This document shows, in pieces, positions 46,104 through 54,901 of a stretch of 64,000 nucleotides of DNA. The notes under the pieces were generated by a model. The model was given only the letters and a program-made list of their open reading frames with translations, did not search any database and was not told the origin of the DNA. Made by a program: the position numbers and the translations under genes. Each line of letters begins with the position of its first letter. Position 1 is the first letter of the stretch. The DNA is from Rathayibacter sp. VKM Ac-2754 (GTDB taxonomy: Bacteria; Actinomycetota; Actinomycetes; Actinomycetales; Microbacteriaceae): the NCBI RefSeq assembly GCF_009807095.1, contig NZ_WUCC01000008.1:62001-126000 (forward strand), in the 5' to 3' direction.

Positions 46104-47092
46104 GCACGGCGCTCCGTCGCCTCGGACCGGGAGTCGCGGTCTGCGCGCTCGCGGCGCTGATCGCGTCCGCGGTGCACGCGGCGTTCCCCGCGGTGCCGAT
46201 GCTGACGGCGGCGGTGGCGCTCGGGATCCTCGTGGGGCAGCTCCCCGCCGCCCGGGCGGCGCTCGGCCGCCTCGCCCCGGGGCTGAAGTTCTCGTCGCGC
46301 ACCCTGATGCGCACGGGGATCGTGCTGCTGGGGCTCAAGCTCTCCCTCGTCGACATCGCCGGGCTCGGCGCGGGGGCGATCCTCGTGGTCGTCGGGATCG
46401 TGCTCGCCACCTTCGCGTTCACCTACGCCCTCGGGCGGGCGCTGCGGCTGCCCGGCAAGGAGCCGCTGCTGCTGGCCGCGGGGTTCTCGATCTGCGGCGC
46501 GTCCGCGATCGGCGCGATGGCGGGAGCGACGCGGGCGAAGGAGGAGGAGCAGGCCACTCCGATCGCGCTGGTGACGCTCTGCGGGACCCTCGCGATCGCC
46601 GTCCTGCCGGCGCTGCAGCAGCCGCTCGGCCTCTCGGACGTCGCGTACGGGCACTGGGTCGGTGCCTCGGTGCACGACGTGGGGCAGGTGGTCGCGACGG
46701 CTCAGGTCGCCGGCGCCTCGGCGCTCGCGATCGCCGTCGTCGTCAAGCTGACGCGGGTCGTGATGCTCGCGCCGATGGTCGCGGTCGCGGCGGCGCTCTC
46801 CCGGCGCGCGGGCGACGGCGGCACCGGGGCGCGACCGGCGATCGTGCCGCTGTTCGTCGTCGGGTTCCTCGCCGCCGTGCTGGTGCGCTCGTTCCTCCCG
46901 GTGGCACCCGAGATCCTCGCCGCCGCCGATGTCGCGCAGACCTGGCTGCTCGCCGCCGCGCTGTTCGCGCTCGGGAGCGCCGTGCGGCTCCGGTCGCTGG
47001 TGACGACCGGATGGCGCGCGCTGGTCGTGGCGTTCGCGTCGTGGACGGCCATCGCGGCAATGGCGCTGGCGGCGGTGCAGGCGGCGGGCTGA
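46082..47092 (+). CDS. YeiH-family (UPF0324) membrane protein, putative sulfate exporter
   Basis: The protein of about 335 residues has around ten membrane helices. The segments FSSRTLMRTGIVLLGLKLSL, LLLAAGFSICGASAIGAMAGA and YGHWVGASVHDVGQVVATAQVAG are the recognised hallmarks of the YeiH/UPF0324 family. Two in-frame GTG codons (46082, 46094) could be the start, both inside the 3' end of pmt, so the exact N-terminus is uncertain. Overlap with pmt suggests co-transcription. It lies next to a sulfur amino acid gene, mildly in keeping with the sulfur-export annotation. Confidence 0.85.
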   Translation: MAAVVGLSTALRRLGPGVAVCALAALIASAVHAAFPAVPMLTAAVALGILVGQLPAARAALGRLAPGLKFSSRTLMRTGIVLLGLKLSLVDIAGLGAGAILVVVGIVLATFAFTYALGRALRLPGKEPLLLAAGFSICGASAIGAMAGATRAKEEEQATPIALVTLCGTLAIAVLPALQQPLGLSDVAYGHWVGASVHDVGQVVATAQVAGASALAIAVVVKLTRVVMLAPMVAVAAALSRRAGDGGTGARPAIVPLFVVGFLAAVLVRSFLPVAPEILAAADVAQTWLLAAALFALGSAVRLRSLVTTGWRALVVAFASWTAIAAMALAAVQAAG

Positions 47093-47171
47093 TCCGGCGT
47101 CCTCGAGTGGGGGCGGCGCGTTCTGTTACGGGATGCGACGCTCCCGGCCCGGAGGTGTCGGTAGCGGCGGC

Positions 47172-47177
47172 TAACGT
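47172..47177 (+). promoter_or_regulatory. Leaderless-type -10 box of metY
   Basis: TAACGT, then seven bases, then ATG at 47185. There is no room for a SAM riboswitch after this start point. Confidence 0.5.
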
Positions 47178-47184
47178 CGATCCC

Positions 47185-48549
47185 ATGGCAGATCGCGAGT
47201 ACGGCTTCAAGACGCGTGCGATCCACGCGGGCAACATCCCCGACCCGGTGACCGGAGCGCGCGCGCTGCCGATCTACCAGACGAGCGCGTTCGTCTTCGA
47301 CGACACCTCCGACGCGGCGGCGCGCTTCGCCCTGCAGAAGTACGGCAACATCTACTCCCGCCTGTCGAACCCGACCGTCGCCGCGTTCGAGGAGCGGGTC
47401 GCGAGCCTCGAGGGCGGCCTCGGAGCCGTCGCGACCGCCTCCGGCCTGTCGGCGCAGTTCGTCACCTTCGCGGCGCTCGTCGGAGCGGGCGATCACGTCG
47501 TCTCCTCCGCGAACCTCTACGGCGGGTCGATCACGCAGCTCGACGTGACGCTGCGGCGCTTCGGAGTCGACACCACGTTCGTGCAGTCGAGCGACCCGGC
47601 CGACTACGCCGCGGCGATCACGGACAAGACCAAGGTGCTCTACGCCGAGACCATCGCGAACCCCTCCGGCGAGATCGCCGACATCGAGGGCCTCGCCGCG
47701 GTCGCGCACGCCGCGGGCATCCCGCTCATCATCGACTCGACCGTCGCGACGCCCTACCTGGTGAGGCCGATCGAGTGGGGCGCCGACATCGTCATCCACT
47801 CGGCGACCAAGTTCCTCGGCGGGCACGGCACGACCCTCGGCGGCGTCGTCGTCGAGTCGGGCCGCTTCCACTACTCGCACGAGAAGTTCCCGCTGCTGCA
47901 CGACGCCGTCGCCTCCTACGGCGGGCTCTCGTGGGACGGCAACTTCGGCGAGTACGGGTTCCTCACCCGGCTGCGCGCCGAGCAGCTGCGCGACATCGGA
48001 CCGGTCCTCGCGCCGCACTCGGCCTTCCTGCTCGCGCAGGGCGTCGAGACGCTGCCCTACCGGATCCAGGCGCATGTCGACAACGCCCGCCGCGTCGCGG
48101 AGTGGCTCGACGCCGACGAGCGGATCGAGGCGGTCTACTGGGCGGGCCTCCCCGAGCACCCGCACCACGCCCGCGCCCAGAAGTACCTGCCCAAGGGGCC
48201 GGGCTCGGTCTTCAGCTTCGTCGTCAAGGGCGGCCGCGACGTCGGCCAGACCTTCATCGAGTCGGTCGACCTCGCCAGCCACCTGGCGAACATCGGCGAC
48301 GCCAAGACGCTGATCATCCACCCCGCCTCGACCACGCACGCGCAGCTCACCGAGCAGCAGCTGCTGCACGCCGGCGTCCTGCCCGGTCTCGTGCGCCTCT
48401 CGGTCGGCATCGAGGACGCGGACGACATCATCTACGACCTCGACCAGGCGCTGACCCGGGCGGTCGAGAAGCACGGCACCCCCGATGCTCCGACCGAGCT
48501 CCCCGACGACGTCTCGGTCACCGTCGACTCCCCGACCGTGGAGGTCTGA
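47185..48549 (+). CDS. metY: O-acetylhomoserine sulfhydrylase
   Basis: PLP enzyme making homocysteine (or methionine) from O-acetylhomoserine and sulfide or methanethiol. The 454-residue product has [34 protein letters not shown], the PLP lysine in [17 protein letters not shown], and [13 protein letters not shown] near the C-terminus. Length and the [13 protein letters not shown] form favour MetY over cystathionine gamma-synthase, which is about 390 residues. The CoA-binding gene follows three bases later. Confidence 0.92.
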   Translation: MADREYGFKTRAIHAGNIPDPVTGARALPIYQTSAFVFDDTSDAAARFALQKYGNIYSRLSNPTVAAFEERVASLEGGLGAVATASGLSAQFVTFAALVGAGDHVVSSANLYGGSITQLDVTLRRFGVDTTFVQSSDPADYAAAITDKTKVLYAETIANPSGEIADIEGLAAVAHAAGIPLIIDSTVATPYLVRPIEWGADIVIHSATKFLGGHGTTLGGVVVESGRFHYSHEKFPLLHDAVASYGGLSWDGNFGEYGFLTRLRAEQLRDIGPVLAPHSAFLLAQGVETLPYRIQAHVDNARRVAEWLDADERIEAVYWAGLPEHPHHARAQKYLPKGPGSVFSFVVKGGRDVGQTFIESVDLASHLANIGDAKTLIIHPASTTHAQLTEQQLLHAGVLPGLVRLSVGIEDADDIIYDLDQALTRAVEKHGTPDAPTELPDDVSVTVDSPTVEV

Positions 48550-48552
48550 GCC

Positions 48553-49128
48553 ATGACCACGACCGATGACACCGTCGTCGCGCAGCTGACCAACGGGCTG
48601 AGCTGCTCCGTGCCGGCGAACTCGCCGCTCGCGAAGCTGCTGAAGTCGCAGCGCACCTGGGTCGGGCCCGACGCGAAGCAGCGGCTCGACATCCTCCGCC
48701 GCGCGAAGACCGTCGCGATCGTCGGAGCGTCGCCGAACCCCGCGCGCTCGTCGTACTTCGTGTCGACCTACCTGCAGCAGTCGAGCGACTACGAGCTGTT
48801 CTTCGTGAACCCGAACGCGACCGAGATCCTCGGGCAGCCGGTCTACAGGAGCCTCGCCGATCTGCCCGTCGTGCCCGACATCGTCGACGTGTTCCGCAAG
48901 GCGAGCGACATCCCCTCGGTGATCGACGACGTGGTCGCGATCGGCGCGCCGACGGTCTGGGTACAGCTCGGCATCTGGAACCAGGAGGCGGCCGAGTACG
49001 GCGAGTCGAAGGGCCTGACGGTCGTGATGGACCGCTGCATCAAGGTCGAGCACGCGCGCTTCCACGGCGGGCTGCACCTCCTGGGCTTCGACACCGGCCA
49101 GATCACGGCGCGCAAGACGATCCGCTGA
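48553..49128 (+). CDS. CoA-binding domain protein
   Basis: The 191-residue protein is a single Rossmann-type CoA-binding domain (TVAIVGASPNPARSSYFVSTYLQ; ELFFVNPNATEILGQPVYRSLADLP; VDVFRKASDIPSVIDDVVAIGAPTVWVQLGIWN), with CIKVEHARF near the end. It has the YccU-like architecture with an N-terminal extension of about 45 residues. It starts three bases after metY and is very likely co-transcribed, which hints at a sulfur or acyl-CoA link, but its activity is unknown. Confidence 0.9.
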   Translation: MTTTDDTVVAQLTNGLSCSVPANSPLAKLLKSQRTWVGPDAKQRLDILRRAKTVAIVGASPNPARSSYFVSTYLQQSSDYELFFVNPNATEILGQPVYRSLADLPVVPDIVDVFRKASDIPSVIDDVVAIGAPTVWVQLGIWNQEAAEYGESKGLTVVMDRCIKVEHARFHGGLHLLGFDTGQITARKTIR

Positions 49129-49150
49129 CCCGGCCGGGCCGCCGCCGGCA

Positions 49151-49229
49151 CCTCCGGCTCGCAGAATCGCGTTCGGCTCGCGGGAATCCTCGATTCCCGC
49201 GAGCCGAACGTCGTCTCACGAGCCGGAGG
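49151..49229. terminator. Nested palindrome between CoA-binding and rtcB genes
   Basis: An outer 11-bp pair (49151-49161 with 49219-49229) encloses a perfect 18-bp hairpin (49171-49188 with 49192-49209, loop CTC). It lies between convergent genes. The right side resembles the palindrome at 9680-9762. Confidence 0.6.
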
Positions 49230-49258
49230 CGCCTCCGACCGCCGCGCGAGGAGGCGCG

Positions 49259-50428
49259 TCAGTCGCCCTTCACGTTGACCAGCTGCCGGAGCGTGCGGCG
49301 CACCTCGACGAGATCCGCCGCGTCGGCCATCACCCGGTCGATCGGCTTGTAGGCCGCCGGGATCTCGTCGACGAAGGCGTCGGTGTCGCGGTACTCGATG
49401 CCCGCCATCGCCTCTCGCAGCTGCTCGTGCGTGAAGGTGCGCCGCGCCGCCGACCGCGAGTACTCGCGTCCCGCCCCGTGCGGCGACGAGTTCAGCGACA
49501 CCGCGTCACCGCGCCCGACCACCACGTAGGAGGCGGTGCCCATCGACCCCGGGATGAGCCCGGGTCGCCCCGCATCGGCCTGGATCGCGCCCTTGCGGCT
49601 CACCCAGACCTCCCGGCCCCAGTGGCGCTCCTTCTCGGTGAAGTTGTGGTGGCAGTTGATCCGCTCGGCCTCCACCACCGGCGACCCGGTCCACTCCGCG
49701 AGCTGGCGCACGACGCGGTCCATCATCTCCTCGCGGTTGAGCAGGGCGAACCGCTGAGCCCAGCGGAGCTCGGCGATGTAGCGGTCGAACTCGGCCGTCC
49801 CCTCGACCAGGTAGGCGAGATCGGGGTCGGGGAGGCCGATCCAGTGCCGCGCGCAGTACTCCCGCGCGACCTCGATGTGCGCACTCGCGATCCGGTTGCC
49901 CACGCCCCGCGATCCGGAGTGCAGGAACAGCCACACCGCGCCCGTCTCGTCGGCGCTGACCTCGATGAAGTGGTTGCCGCTGCCGAGAGTTCCGAGCTGC
50001 AGCGCCCACTGCTTCGAGTAGCGGGCTGGATCGAAGCCCGCCTCGGCGGCGAGCGCCTCCAGCTCGGCGATGCGCGGCGCCGCGGTGGCGACGATCTTCC
50101 GGTTCGACGCTCCCGCCGACAGCGGGACCGCCCGCTCGATCTGGCGACGCAGCTCGCCGAGGTCGAGGCCGGCCAGGTCGTCGCGCGTGAACTGCGTGCG
50201 GACGGCGATCATGCCGCAGCCGATGTCGACTCCGACCGCCGCCGGGATGATGGCGCCGAGCGTCGGGATGACCGAGCCGACGGTCGCCCCGCGCCCGAGG
50301 TGCGCGTCGGGCATCAGCGCCAGGTGGGGGAAGATGAACGGCATCTCGGAGGCCGTGAGGGCCTGCTGCCGCGCGCTGTCGTCCAGGATGCTGGCCCAGG
50401 ACACGAGCCGCTTCGTGATTCTCTGCAT
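49259..50428 (-). CDS. rtcB: RNA-splicing ligase RtcB
   Basis: GTP- and Mn-dependent ligase that joins 2',3'-cyclic phosphate (or 3'-phosphate) RNA ends to 5'-OH ends. The 389-residue product has AAVGVDIGCGMIAVR, GSGNHFIEV, FLHSGSRGVGN, INCHHNF, GSMGTASYVVVG and the guanylated-histidine motif NSSPHGAGR, so all metal ligands and the nucleophile are present. The ATG at 50428 follows GAGGAAGG. No RtcA or RtcR gene is beside it. The gene may follow the small GTG frame upstream on the same strand. Confidence 0.95.
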   Translation of the reverse strand: MQRITKRLVSWASILDDSARQQALTASEMPFIFPHLALMPDAHLGRGATVGSVIPTLGAIIPAAVGVDIGCGMIAVRTQFTRDDLAGLDLGELRRQIERAVPLSAGASNRKIVATAAPRIAELEALAAEAGFDPARYSKQWALQLGTLGSGNHFIEVSADETGAVWLFLHSGSRGVGNRIASAHIEVAREYCARHWIGLPDPDLAYLVEGTAEFDRYIAELRWAQRFALLNREEMMDRVVRQLAEWTGSPVVEAERINCHHNFTEKERHWGREVWVSRKGAIQADAGRPGLIPGSMGTASYVVVGRGDAVSLNSSPHGAGREYSRSAARRTFTHEQLREAMAGIEYRDTDAFVDEIPAAYKPIDRVMADAADLVEVRRTLRQLVNVKGD

Positions 50429-50602
50429 GGTCCTTCCTCTCGTGAAGGCCCGGCGGACGCCGGGATAGGGGGGAGACGCGTTCGGGGCGGCGGGATGCCG
50501 CGAGCCGGTCACGCGTCGACTCCCCTGCAGAGGAGGACGACGGGGAGGGCCCTGGAACCGATGGCGCCGAAACCGATGTCGTCCGGGGCCGTCGGCGGAT
50601 GC

Positions 50603-50737
50603 CTACGGGTGCCGGACGACTCCGGGCTGGAGGTGCGCCTGAGCGCGCTTCGAGCATTCGAGCTCGACCGCGCCGGAGAGAGCGCGGAGGCGGTCGGCGT
50701 CGAGCAGCGCGGGGCGGGTCGATCGATTCGCGGTCAC
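50603..50737 (-). CDS. Possible 44-residue protein upstream of rtcB
   Basis: A GTG preceded by AAGGAGCAGCCC opens a frame reading VTANRSTRPALLDADRLRAL and then SGAVELECSKRAQAHLQPGV before TAG. Its third codon positions are nearly all G or C, as in real genes here. It has one cysteine and no recognisable family. It may be a small protein or a translated leader of rtcB. The evidence is the ribosome site, codon bias and a promoter-like sequence ahead; it could also be chance. Confidence 0.35.
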   Translation of the reverse strand: MTANRSTRPALLDADRLRALSGAVELECSKRAQAHLQPGVVRHP

Positions 50738-50790
50738 GGGCTGCTCCTTCCGGGCGTCGGGGTGGCGCGCTCCGGCGGCGCGCCCGGGCG

Positions 50791-50820
50791 AAACTAGCAG
50801 CCCGGGCGTGTCGCGTGCAA
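50791..50820 (-). promoter_or_regulatory. Candidate promoter for the small frame and rtcB
   Basis: On the minus strand TTGCAC (50820-50815), an 18-base spacer and TAGTTT (50796-50791). The 13-bp direct repeat CCCGGGCGTGTCG flanks and overlaps the -35 box, so regulation is possible. Confidence 0.45.
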
Positions 50821-51060
50821 CCCGGGCGTGTCGGACCGCAGTTCCTCAGCGGAGAAGCGTCCTCCGCCTCGACGGCGAGCACCTCCCCCTCGAGTCGCAG
50901 AGTCCTCCGCATCCCGTGCACGGTGTCTGGGCGACCCCTCCGTATGCGGAGGCGTCGCCCGTCGCAGGAGTAGGCAGGACGGGCAAGGGACAACGGCGAC
51001 TCCGCCGATCGTGACAACGAATCAGGCCGTCTCGACGGCCGCGAAGAGGTGTACGCAACG

Positions 51061-52074
51061 ATGAGAACCTTCACTTCCACTCCGCCCACGACGACCGCTC
51101 GACGGCCCGTCCGGCGACTGCTGATAGCCGGGGCCACGTGCGGTGCCCTGGCCTTCGGGTCGTTCGCCGCGGCGCCGGCGGCCTTCGCGGCCGACCCTCC
51201 GGTCGCTGTGCAGGCGACCTCCGCGGCCGCCTGGACCGTCGTGGCCGAGGGCGAGAACAGCGCCAACGCGCAGACGGTGCAGCACCTGCTGAACGCCGCC
51301 GGGTACCCCGTCGACGCCGACGGCGTCTTCGGCCCCGCCACCGCCGCCGCGGTCACGTCGTTCCAGACCGACCGCGGTCTCTCGGCCGACGGCATCGTCG
51401 GCGAGCAGACCTGGTCGGCCCTCATCACGACGCTCTCCTCCGGCGACACCGGCGAGGCCGTCTCCGGGCTCCAGGTGCAGCTCGACAAGACCGGCGCGGG
51501 GATCACCGTCGACGGCTCCTTCGGACCCGCCACCCTCTCGGCGGTGCAGAGCTTCCAGTCGGCGGCCGGGCTCACGGTCGACGGCGTCGTCGGCCCGCAG
51601 ACCTGGCAGTCCCTCGTCGGCTCCGGATCGGGGACCACGCCCGAGCCCGGTCAGCCCGGCGAGACCTTCGCCACCCTGAGCGAGGAGCAGCTCACGAACG
51701 TGCGCGTCATCATCGCCGAAGGGAAGACCGCGGGCGTCCCCGAGTACGGCTGGGTGGTCGCGATCGCCACGGCGATGCAGGAGTCGCGACTGCGCAACCT
51801 CTCGGGCGGCGACCGCGACTCGGTCGGGCTGTTCCAGCAGCGCCCGTCGGCCGGCTGGGGAGACCCCGCCGCCCTCGTCGACCCGGTGTACGCCTCGCGG
51901 GCGTTCTACGGAGCGGCGAACAGCCCCACCTCGAACACGGGCCTCACGGACGTGGCCGGGTGGGAGTCGATGTCGGTGACCGAGGCGGCGCAGGCCGTGC
52001 AGGTCTCGGCGTACCCGGACGCCTACGCCCAGTGGGAGACGCTGGCGCGCGAGGCCGTCGCGAGCGAGGGATGA
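51061..52074 (+). CDS. Secreted protein: two peptidoglycan-binding repeats plus lysozyme-like domain
   Basis: The 337-residue protein has a signal peptide (hydrophobic to about residue 40, likely cleavage after AAFA), two PG_binding_1 repeats (VDADGVFGPATAAAVTSFQ and VDGSFGPATLSAVQSFQ), a Gly/Pro/Thr linker and a C-terminal domain with VAIATAMQESRLRNL and GLFQQRPSAGWGDP. That C-terminal pattern, with the glutamate of QES in catalytic position, is seen in actinobacterial lysozyme-like transglycosylase domains; activity is inferred. The ATG at 51061 is favoured over a GTG 12 bases upstream that touches the ribosome site. It is coupled to the next gene. Confidence 0.88.
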   Translation: MRTFTSTPPTTTARRPVRRLLIAGATCGALAFGSFAAAPAAFAADPPVAVQATSAAAWTVVAEGENSANAQTVQHLLNAAGYPVDADGVFGPATAAAVTSFQTDRGLSADGIVGEQTWSALITTLSSGDTGEAVSGLQVQLDKTGAGITVDGSFGPATLSAVQSFQSAAGLTVDGVVGPQTWQSLVGSGSGTTPEPGQPGETFATLSEEQLTNVRVIIAEGKTAGVPEYGWVVAIATAMQESRLRNLSGGDRDSVGLFQQRPSAGWGDPAALVDPVYASRAFYGAANSPTSNTGLTDVAGWESMSVTEAAQAVQVSAYPDAYAQWETLAREAVASEG

Positions 52075-52079
52075 GGACC

Positions 52080-53099
52080 ATGACCATGACCACTCTGGAT
52101 CACACCACCACCACCACCGCACCCGTCGCCGCAACGCCGGCGCGGAGCCTCCGATCGCGCGTTCTCGCCGTCGTCACGGCGGTGCTGCTCGCCCTCGGCG
52201 TCGTCGTCGGCGGTGCGACGAGCGCGCAGGCCGCCGACTGGCCCGTTCTCTCCTCCGGCTCGAGCGGCGAGGACGTGACCACCGCGCAGTACCTGCTGCG
52301 CGCCTCCGGCCAGTCGCTCGATGTCGACGGCGCCTTCGGACCGGGCACGCAGTCGGCCACCACCTCGTTCCAGTCCGGCAAGGGCCTCGCGGCGGACGGC
52401 GTGATCGGCGCGGCGACCTGGAGTGCGCTGACCGTGACCGTGCAGAGCGGCAGCTCGGGTGACGCGGTGAGCGCAGCGCAGACGCAGCTGAACGCGAACG
52501 GAGCCTCGGTCGCGGTCGACGGCGCCTTCGGGGCCGCGACGACCGCTGCCGTGCAGAGCTTCCAGAGCTCGGCCGGCCTGACCGCCGACGGCATCGTCGG
52601 ACCCGCCACCTGGAAGGCGCTCATCGCGGGCACCGGAGGCGGCACCACGCCTCCCCCGAGCGGTGACGCCGCGGCGACGGCGCAGGCGATCCTCGACAAC
52701 CCCGGCATCGAGCTGTACGAGCTGAGCCCGGACGCCGCCTCGACGTCGCTCGCGAACATCCGCGACACCGCTGCCGGGCAGCCGGCGAAGACGAGCCCGG
52801 AGAGCGATGTCGGTGTCACGTCGGTCGCGCTGAACCCCGCCATGCTCGACGCCCTGCTCAAGCTCAACACGCAGTACGGGCACACCCTGCGGGTGACCTC
52901 CATCGCCGGCGAGGACCACTCGTCGACGTCGGGCCACTACACCGGCGACGCGGTCGATATCGACCTCATCGACGGCGTGCGGGTCTACGAGGGCGCCGAT
53001 CACCAGGCTATCCAGAACGCCTGCGACGAGATGGGTGCGACGCTCACCCTCGGCCCCGGCGACGCGGGCCACTCGGACCACGTGCACTGCGAGTTCTGA
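52080..53099 (+). CDS. Secreted protein: two peptidoglycan-binding repeats plus peptidase M15-like domain
   Basis: The 339-residue protein starts with a Thr-rich tail, a signal helix ending SAQA-AD, two PG_binding_1 repeats (VDGAFGPGTQSATTSFQ, VDGAFGAATTAAVQSFQ), a Pro linker and a C-terminal domain with SSTSGHYTGDAVDIDL and GHSDHVHCEF. The H-x6-D and H-x-H pattern is that of zinc D-Ala-D-Ala carboxypeptidases (M15). Several ATGs lie in frame: 52071 overlaps the upstream stop (ATGA); 52080 has GAGGG at good distance and is used. A strong hairpin follows. Confidence 0.88.
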   Translation: MTMTTLDHTTTTTAPVAATPARSLRSRVLAVVTAVLLALGVVVGGATSAQAADWPVLSSGSSGEDVTTAQYLLRASGQSLDVDGAFGPGTQSATTSFQSGKGLAADGVIGAATWSALTVTVQSGSSGDAVSAAQTQLNANGASVAVDGAFGAATTAAVQSFQSSAGLTADGIVGPATWKALIAGTGGGTTPPPSGDAAATAQAILDNPGIELYELSPDAASTSLANIRDTAAGQPAKTSPESDVGVTSVALNPAMLDALLKLNTQYGHTLRVTSIAGEDHSSTSGHYTGDAVDIDLIDGVRVYEGADHQAIQNACDEMGATLTLGPGDAGHSDHVHCEF

Positions 53100-53107
53100 T
53101 CCCGTGA

Positions 53108-53154
53108 CGACGACGGGGGCGGGCGCCTGGACAGGGCGCCCGCCCCCGTCGTCG
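53108..53154. terminator. Strong hairpin terminator after the secreted-protein pair
   Basis: A perfect 20-bp stem (53108-53127 with 53135-53154) has a 7-base loop nine bases after the stop codon. No T-tract. It ends ten bases before the -10 box of the next gene. Confidence 0.75.
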
Positions 53155-53163
53155 TGGGCGGCG

Positions 53164-53169
53164 TAGTCT
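53164..53169 (+). promoter_or_regulatory. Leaderless-type -10 box of sdaA
   Basis: TAGTCT, then six bases, then ATG at 53176. Its -35 region would fall inside the preceding terminator stem. Confidence 0.5.
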
Positions 53170-53175
53170 CGGGTC

Positions 53176-54555
53176 ATGAGCGCCTACGTCTCCGTCCTCG
53201 ACCTGTTCAGCGTCGGGATCGGGCCGTCGAGCTCGCACACCGTCGGTCCGATGCGGGCCGCGCTGGCGCTCGCGGAACGCCTCCGCTCGGCGGGTCTGCT
53301 CGGCCGCGTGAGCCGGATCGGCTGCACCCTCTACGGATCGCTCGGCTCGACCGGCATCGGACACGGAACCCCCGACGCGGTGGTCGCCGGGCTCTCGGGG
53401 CTCGCCCCCGAGACCTGCGATCCCGACGCGGTGCGCGGAGCCTGGCGGCGGCTCGACGAGCTCGGCGAGATCCTGCTCGCGGGCGAGCAGCGCCTCCCGA
53501 TGACGCGCGACGACGTCGCCTTCGAGCCGCGGACGCGGCTGCCCGAGCACCCCAACGCCCTGACCTTCAGCGTCTGGATCGGCGACGACGCCCTGCCGGA
53601 GCGCGAGGAGACGTACTACTCCATCGGAGGCGGGTTCATCCGCCGGGCCGGCGAGCGTGCCGATCTCGCGGCGCTGGCGCCGCATCCCTACCCCTTCGTC
53701 TCGGCGCTCGACCTGCTCGCGACCTGCGACCGGACCCGCTCGAGCATCGACGAGATCGCGGCGGCGAACGAGCGCGCGCTGCACCCCGACCAGGATGTCG
53801 ACGCGCGCCTCGACGGGATCTGGGACGCGATGGCGGCCTGCGTCGAGCACGGCCTCGAGACCGAGGGAGTCCTCCCCGGCGGCCTCGAGGTGCGCCGGCG
53901 CGCCTCCCTGATGCGCGAGCGGCTCGAGGCCTTCGAGGTCGATCCGCTCGACCGCGCCCGCGCCACCTCGGTCGAGTGGCTGCACGCCTTCGCCCTCGCC
54001 GTGAACGAGGAGAACGCCGCGGGCGGGCGCGTCGTGACCGCTCCGACGAACGGCGCGGCGGGGATCATCCCGGCCGTCGCGCACTACTACCTCCGCTTCG
54101 TGCCGGGCGCCGACCGCGCAGGGATCCGGCGGTTCCTCCTCACGGCGACGGCGATCGGCTCGCTCTGCAAGACGAACGCGTCGATCTCGGGCGCGGAGGC
54201 GGGCTGCCAGGGCGAGGTCGGCTCGGCGTGCGCGATGGCCGCAGGAGCGCTCTGCGCCGTCCTCGGAGGCACCCCTCGGCAGGTCGAGAACGCCGCCGAG
54301 ATCGCGATGGAGCACCATCTCGGCCTCACCTGCGACCCGGTCGGCGGGCTGGTGCAGATCCCGTGCATCGAGCGCAACGCCATCGCGGCCTCGACGGCCG
54401 TCAGCGCCGCCCGTCTCGCGCTGCACGGAGACGGCGTCCACCGGGTCTCGCTCGACACGGTCATCGAGACGATGCGGCAGACCGGCATCGACATGTCCTC
54501 GAAGTACAAGGAGACCAGCGAGGGCGGCCTCGCGGTCAACGTCATCGAGTGCTGA
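53176..54555 (+). CDS. sdaA: L-serine dehydratase (iron-sulfur, single chain)
   Basis: Deaminates L-serine to pyruvate using a 4Fe-4S cluster. The 459-residue product joins beta and alpha parts in one chain: the N-terminal [20 protein letters not shown] and the C-terminal [36 protein letters not shown] and [18 protein letters not shown], which supply the cluster cysteines. Single-chain length and motif order are normal. Confidence 0.97.
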   Translation: MSAYVSVLDLFSVGIGPSSSHTVGPMRAALALAERLRSAGLLGRVSRIGCTLYGSLGSTGIGHGTPDAVVAGLSGLAPETCDPDAVRGAWRRLDELGEILLAGEQRLPMTRDDVAFEPRTRLPEHPNALTFSVWIGDDALPEREETYYSIGGGFIRRAGERADLAALAPHPYPFVSALDLLATCDRTRSSIDEIAAANERALHPDQDVDARLDGIWDAMAACVEHGLETEGVLPGGLEVRRRASLMRERLEAFEVDPLDRARATSVEWLHAFALAVNEENAAGGRVVTAPTNGAAGIIPAVAHYYLRFVPGADRAGIRRFLLTATAIGSLCKTNASISGAEAGCQGEVGSACAMAAGALCAVLGGTPRQVENAAEIAMEHHLGLTCDPVGGLVQIPCIERNAIAASTAVSAARLALHGDGVHRVSLDTVIETMRQTGIDMSSKYKETSEGGLAVNVIEC

Positions 54556-54707
54556 AGGTGGATCGCCGCGACTGGTGAGCCTCGGTTCGGCGCTTCTCGC
54601 CCACACCGGCGACGCAGAGCGGCAGATCTCGTCGAAGCCGCACGTCCCGTTGGACCCGCACATCGCGTCGAGCCCGAGACGACCTCCTCCGCATGGTCCC
54701 CTCCTCG

Positions 54708-54830
54708 CTGATCGATCAGCCCGCGCAGCGGGCGTATCGAGATCCACCAGCGTCAGAAGGCGAGGGCAGAAGCCTGATCTGCTGACGGACGTGGGTCTCG
54801 ATACGCCCCTGCGGGGCTACTCGACCAGCA
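54708..54830. repeat. Single copy of the REP-pair (BIME-like) element
   Basis: A 123-bp copy with the same two inverted arms and middle section as the array at 30067-30822. The left arm has ATCGATCAG in place of ATCGAGTAG. The middle differs at several positions, while the hairpin cores are intact. Confidence 0.8.
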
Positions 54831-54889
54831 GGGAGGCGGCCGCGTGAAGCAGAGTTACGCGCCCAGGTGCGGGTGTCGGGGGTGCGGCC

Positions 54890-54895
54890 TAGCGT
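54890..54895 (+). promoter_or_regulatory. Leaderless-type -10 box of the sulfurtransferase gene
   Basis: TAGCGT, then GACGTC, then ATG at 54902. Confidence 0.55.
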
Positions 54896-54901
54896 GACGT
54901 C

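Larger units (their letters stand above)
50429..51060. other. Gap upstream of rtcB
   Basis: About 630 bases with no large gene. It holds a possible 44-residue gene (50603-50737), a promoter-like pair at 50791-50820 and a 13-bp direct repeat (CCCGGGCGTGTCG at 50801-50813 and 50821-50833). The part from 50834 to 51060 shows nothing convincing besides an AAGAGG ribosome site for the next gene. Confidence 0.5.
54556..54901. other. Gap between sdaA and the sulfurtransferase gene
   Basis: About 350 bases with no gene seen. It contains a single copy of the REP-pair element (54708-54830) and, at its end, the promoter of the sulfurtransferase gene. Confidence 0.6.

Noticed and set aside
47093-47184. 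SAM riboswitch ahead of metY
   Set aside because: The gap is only 92 bases, the -10 box is seven bases from the ATG, and no aptamer-like segments are visible.
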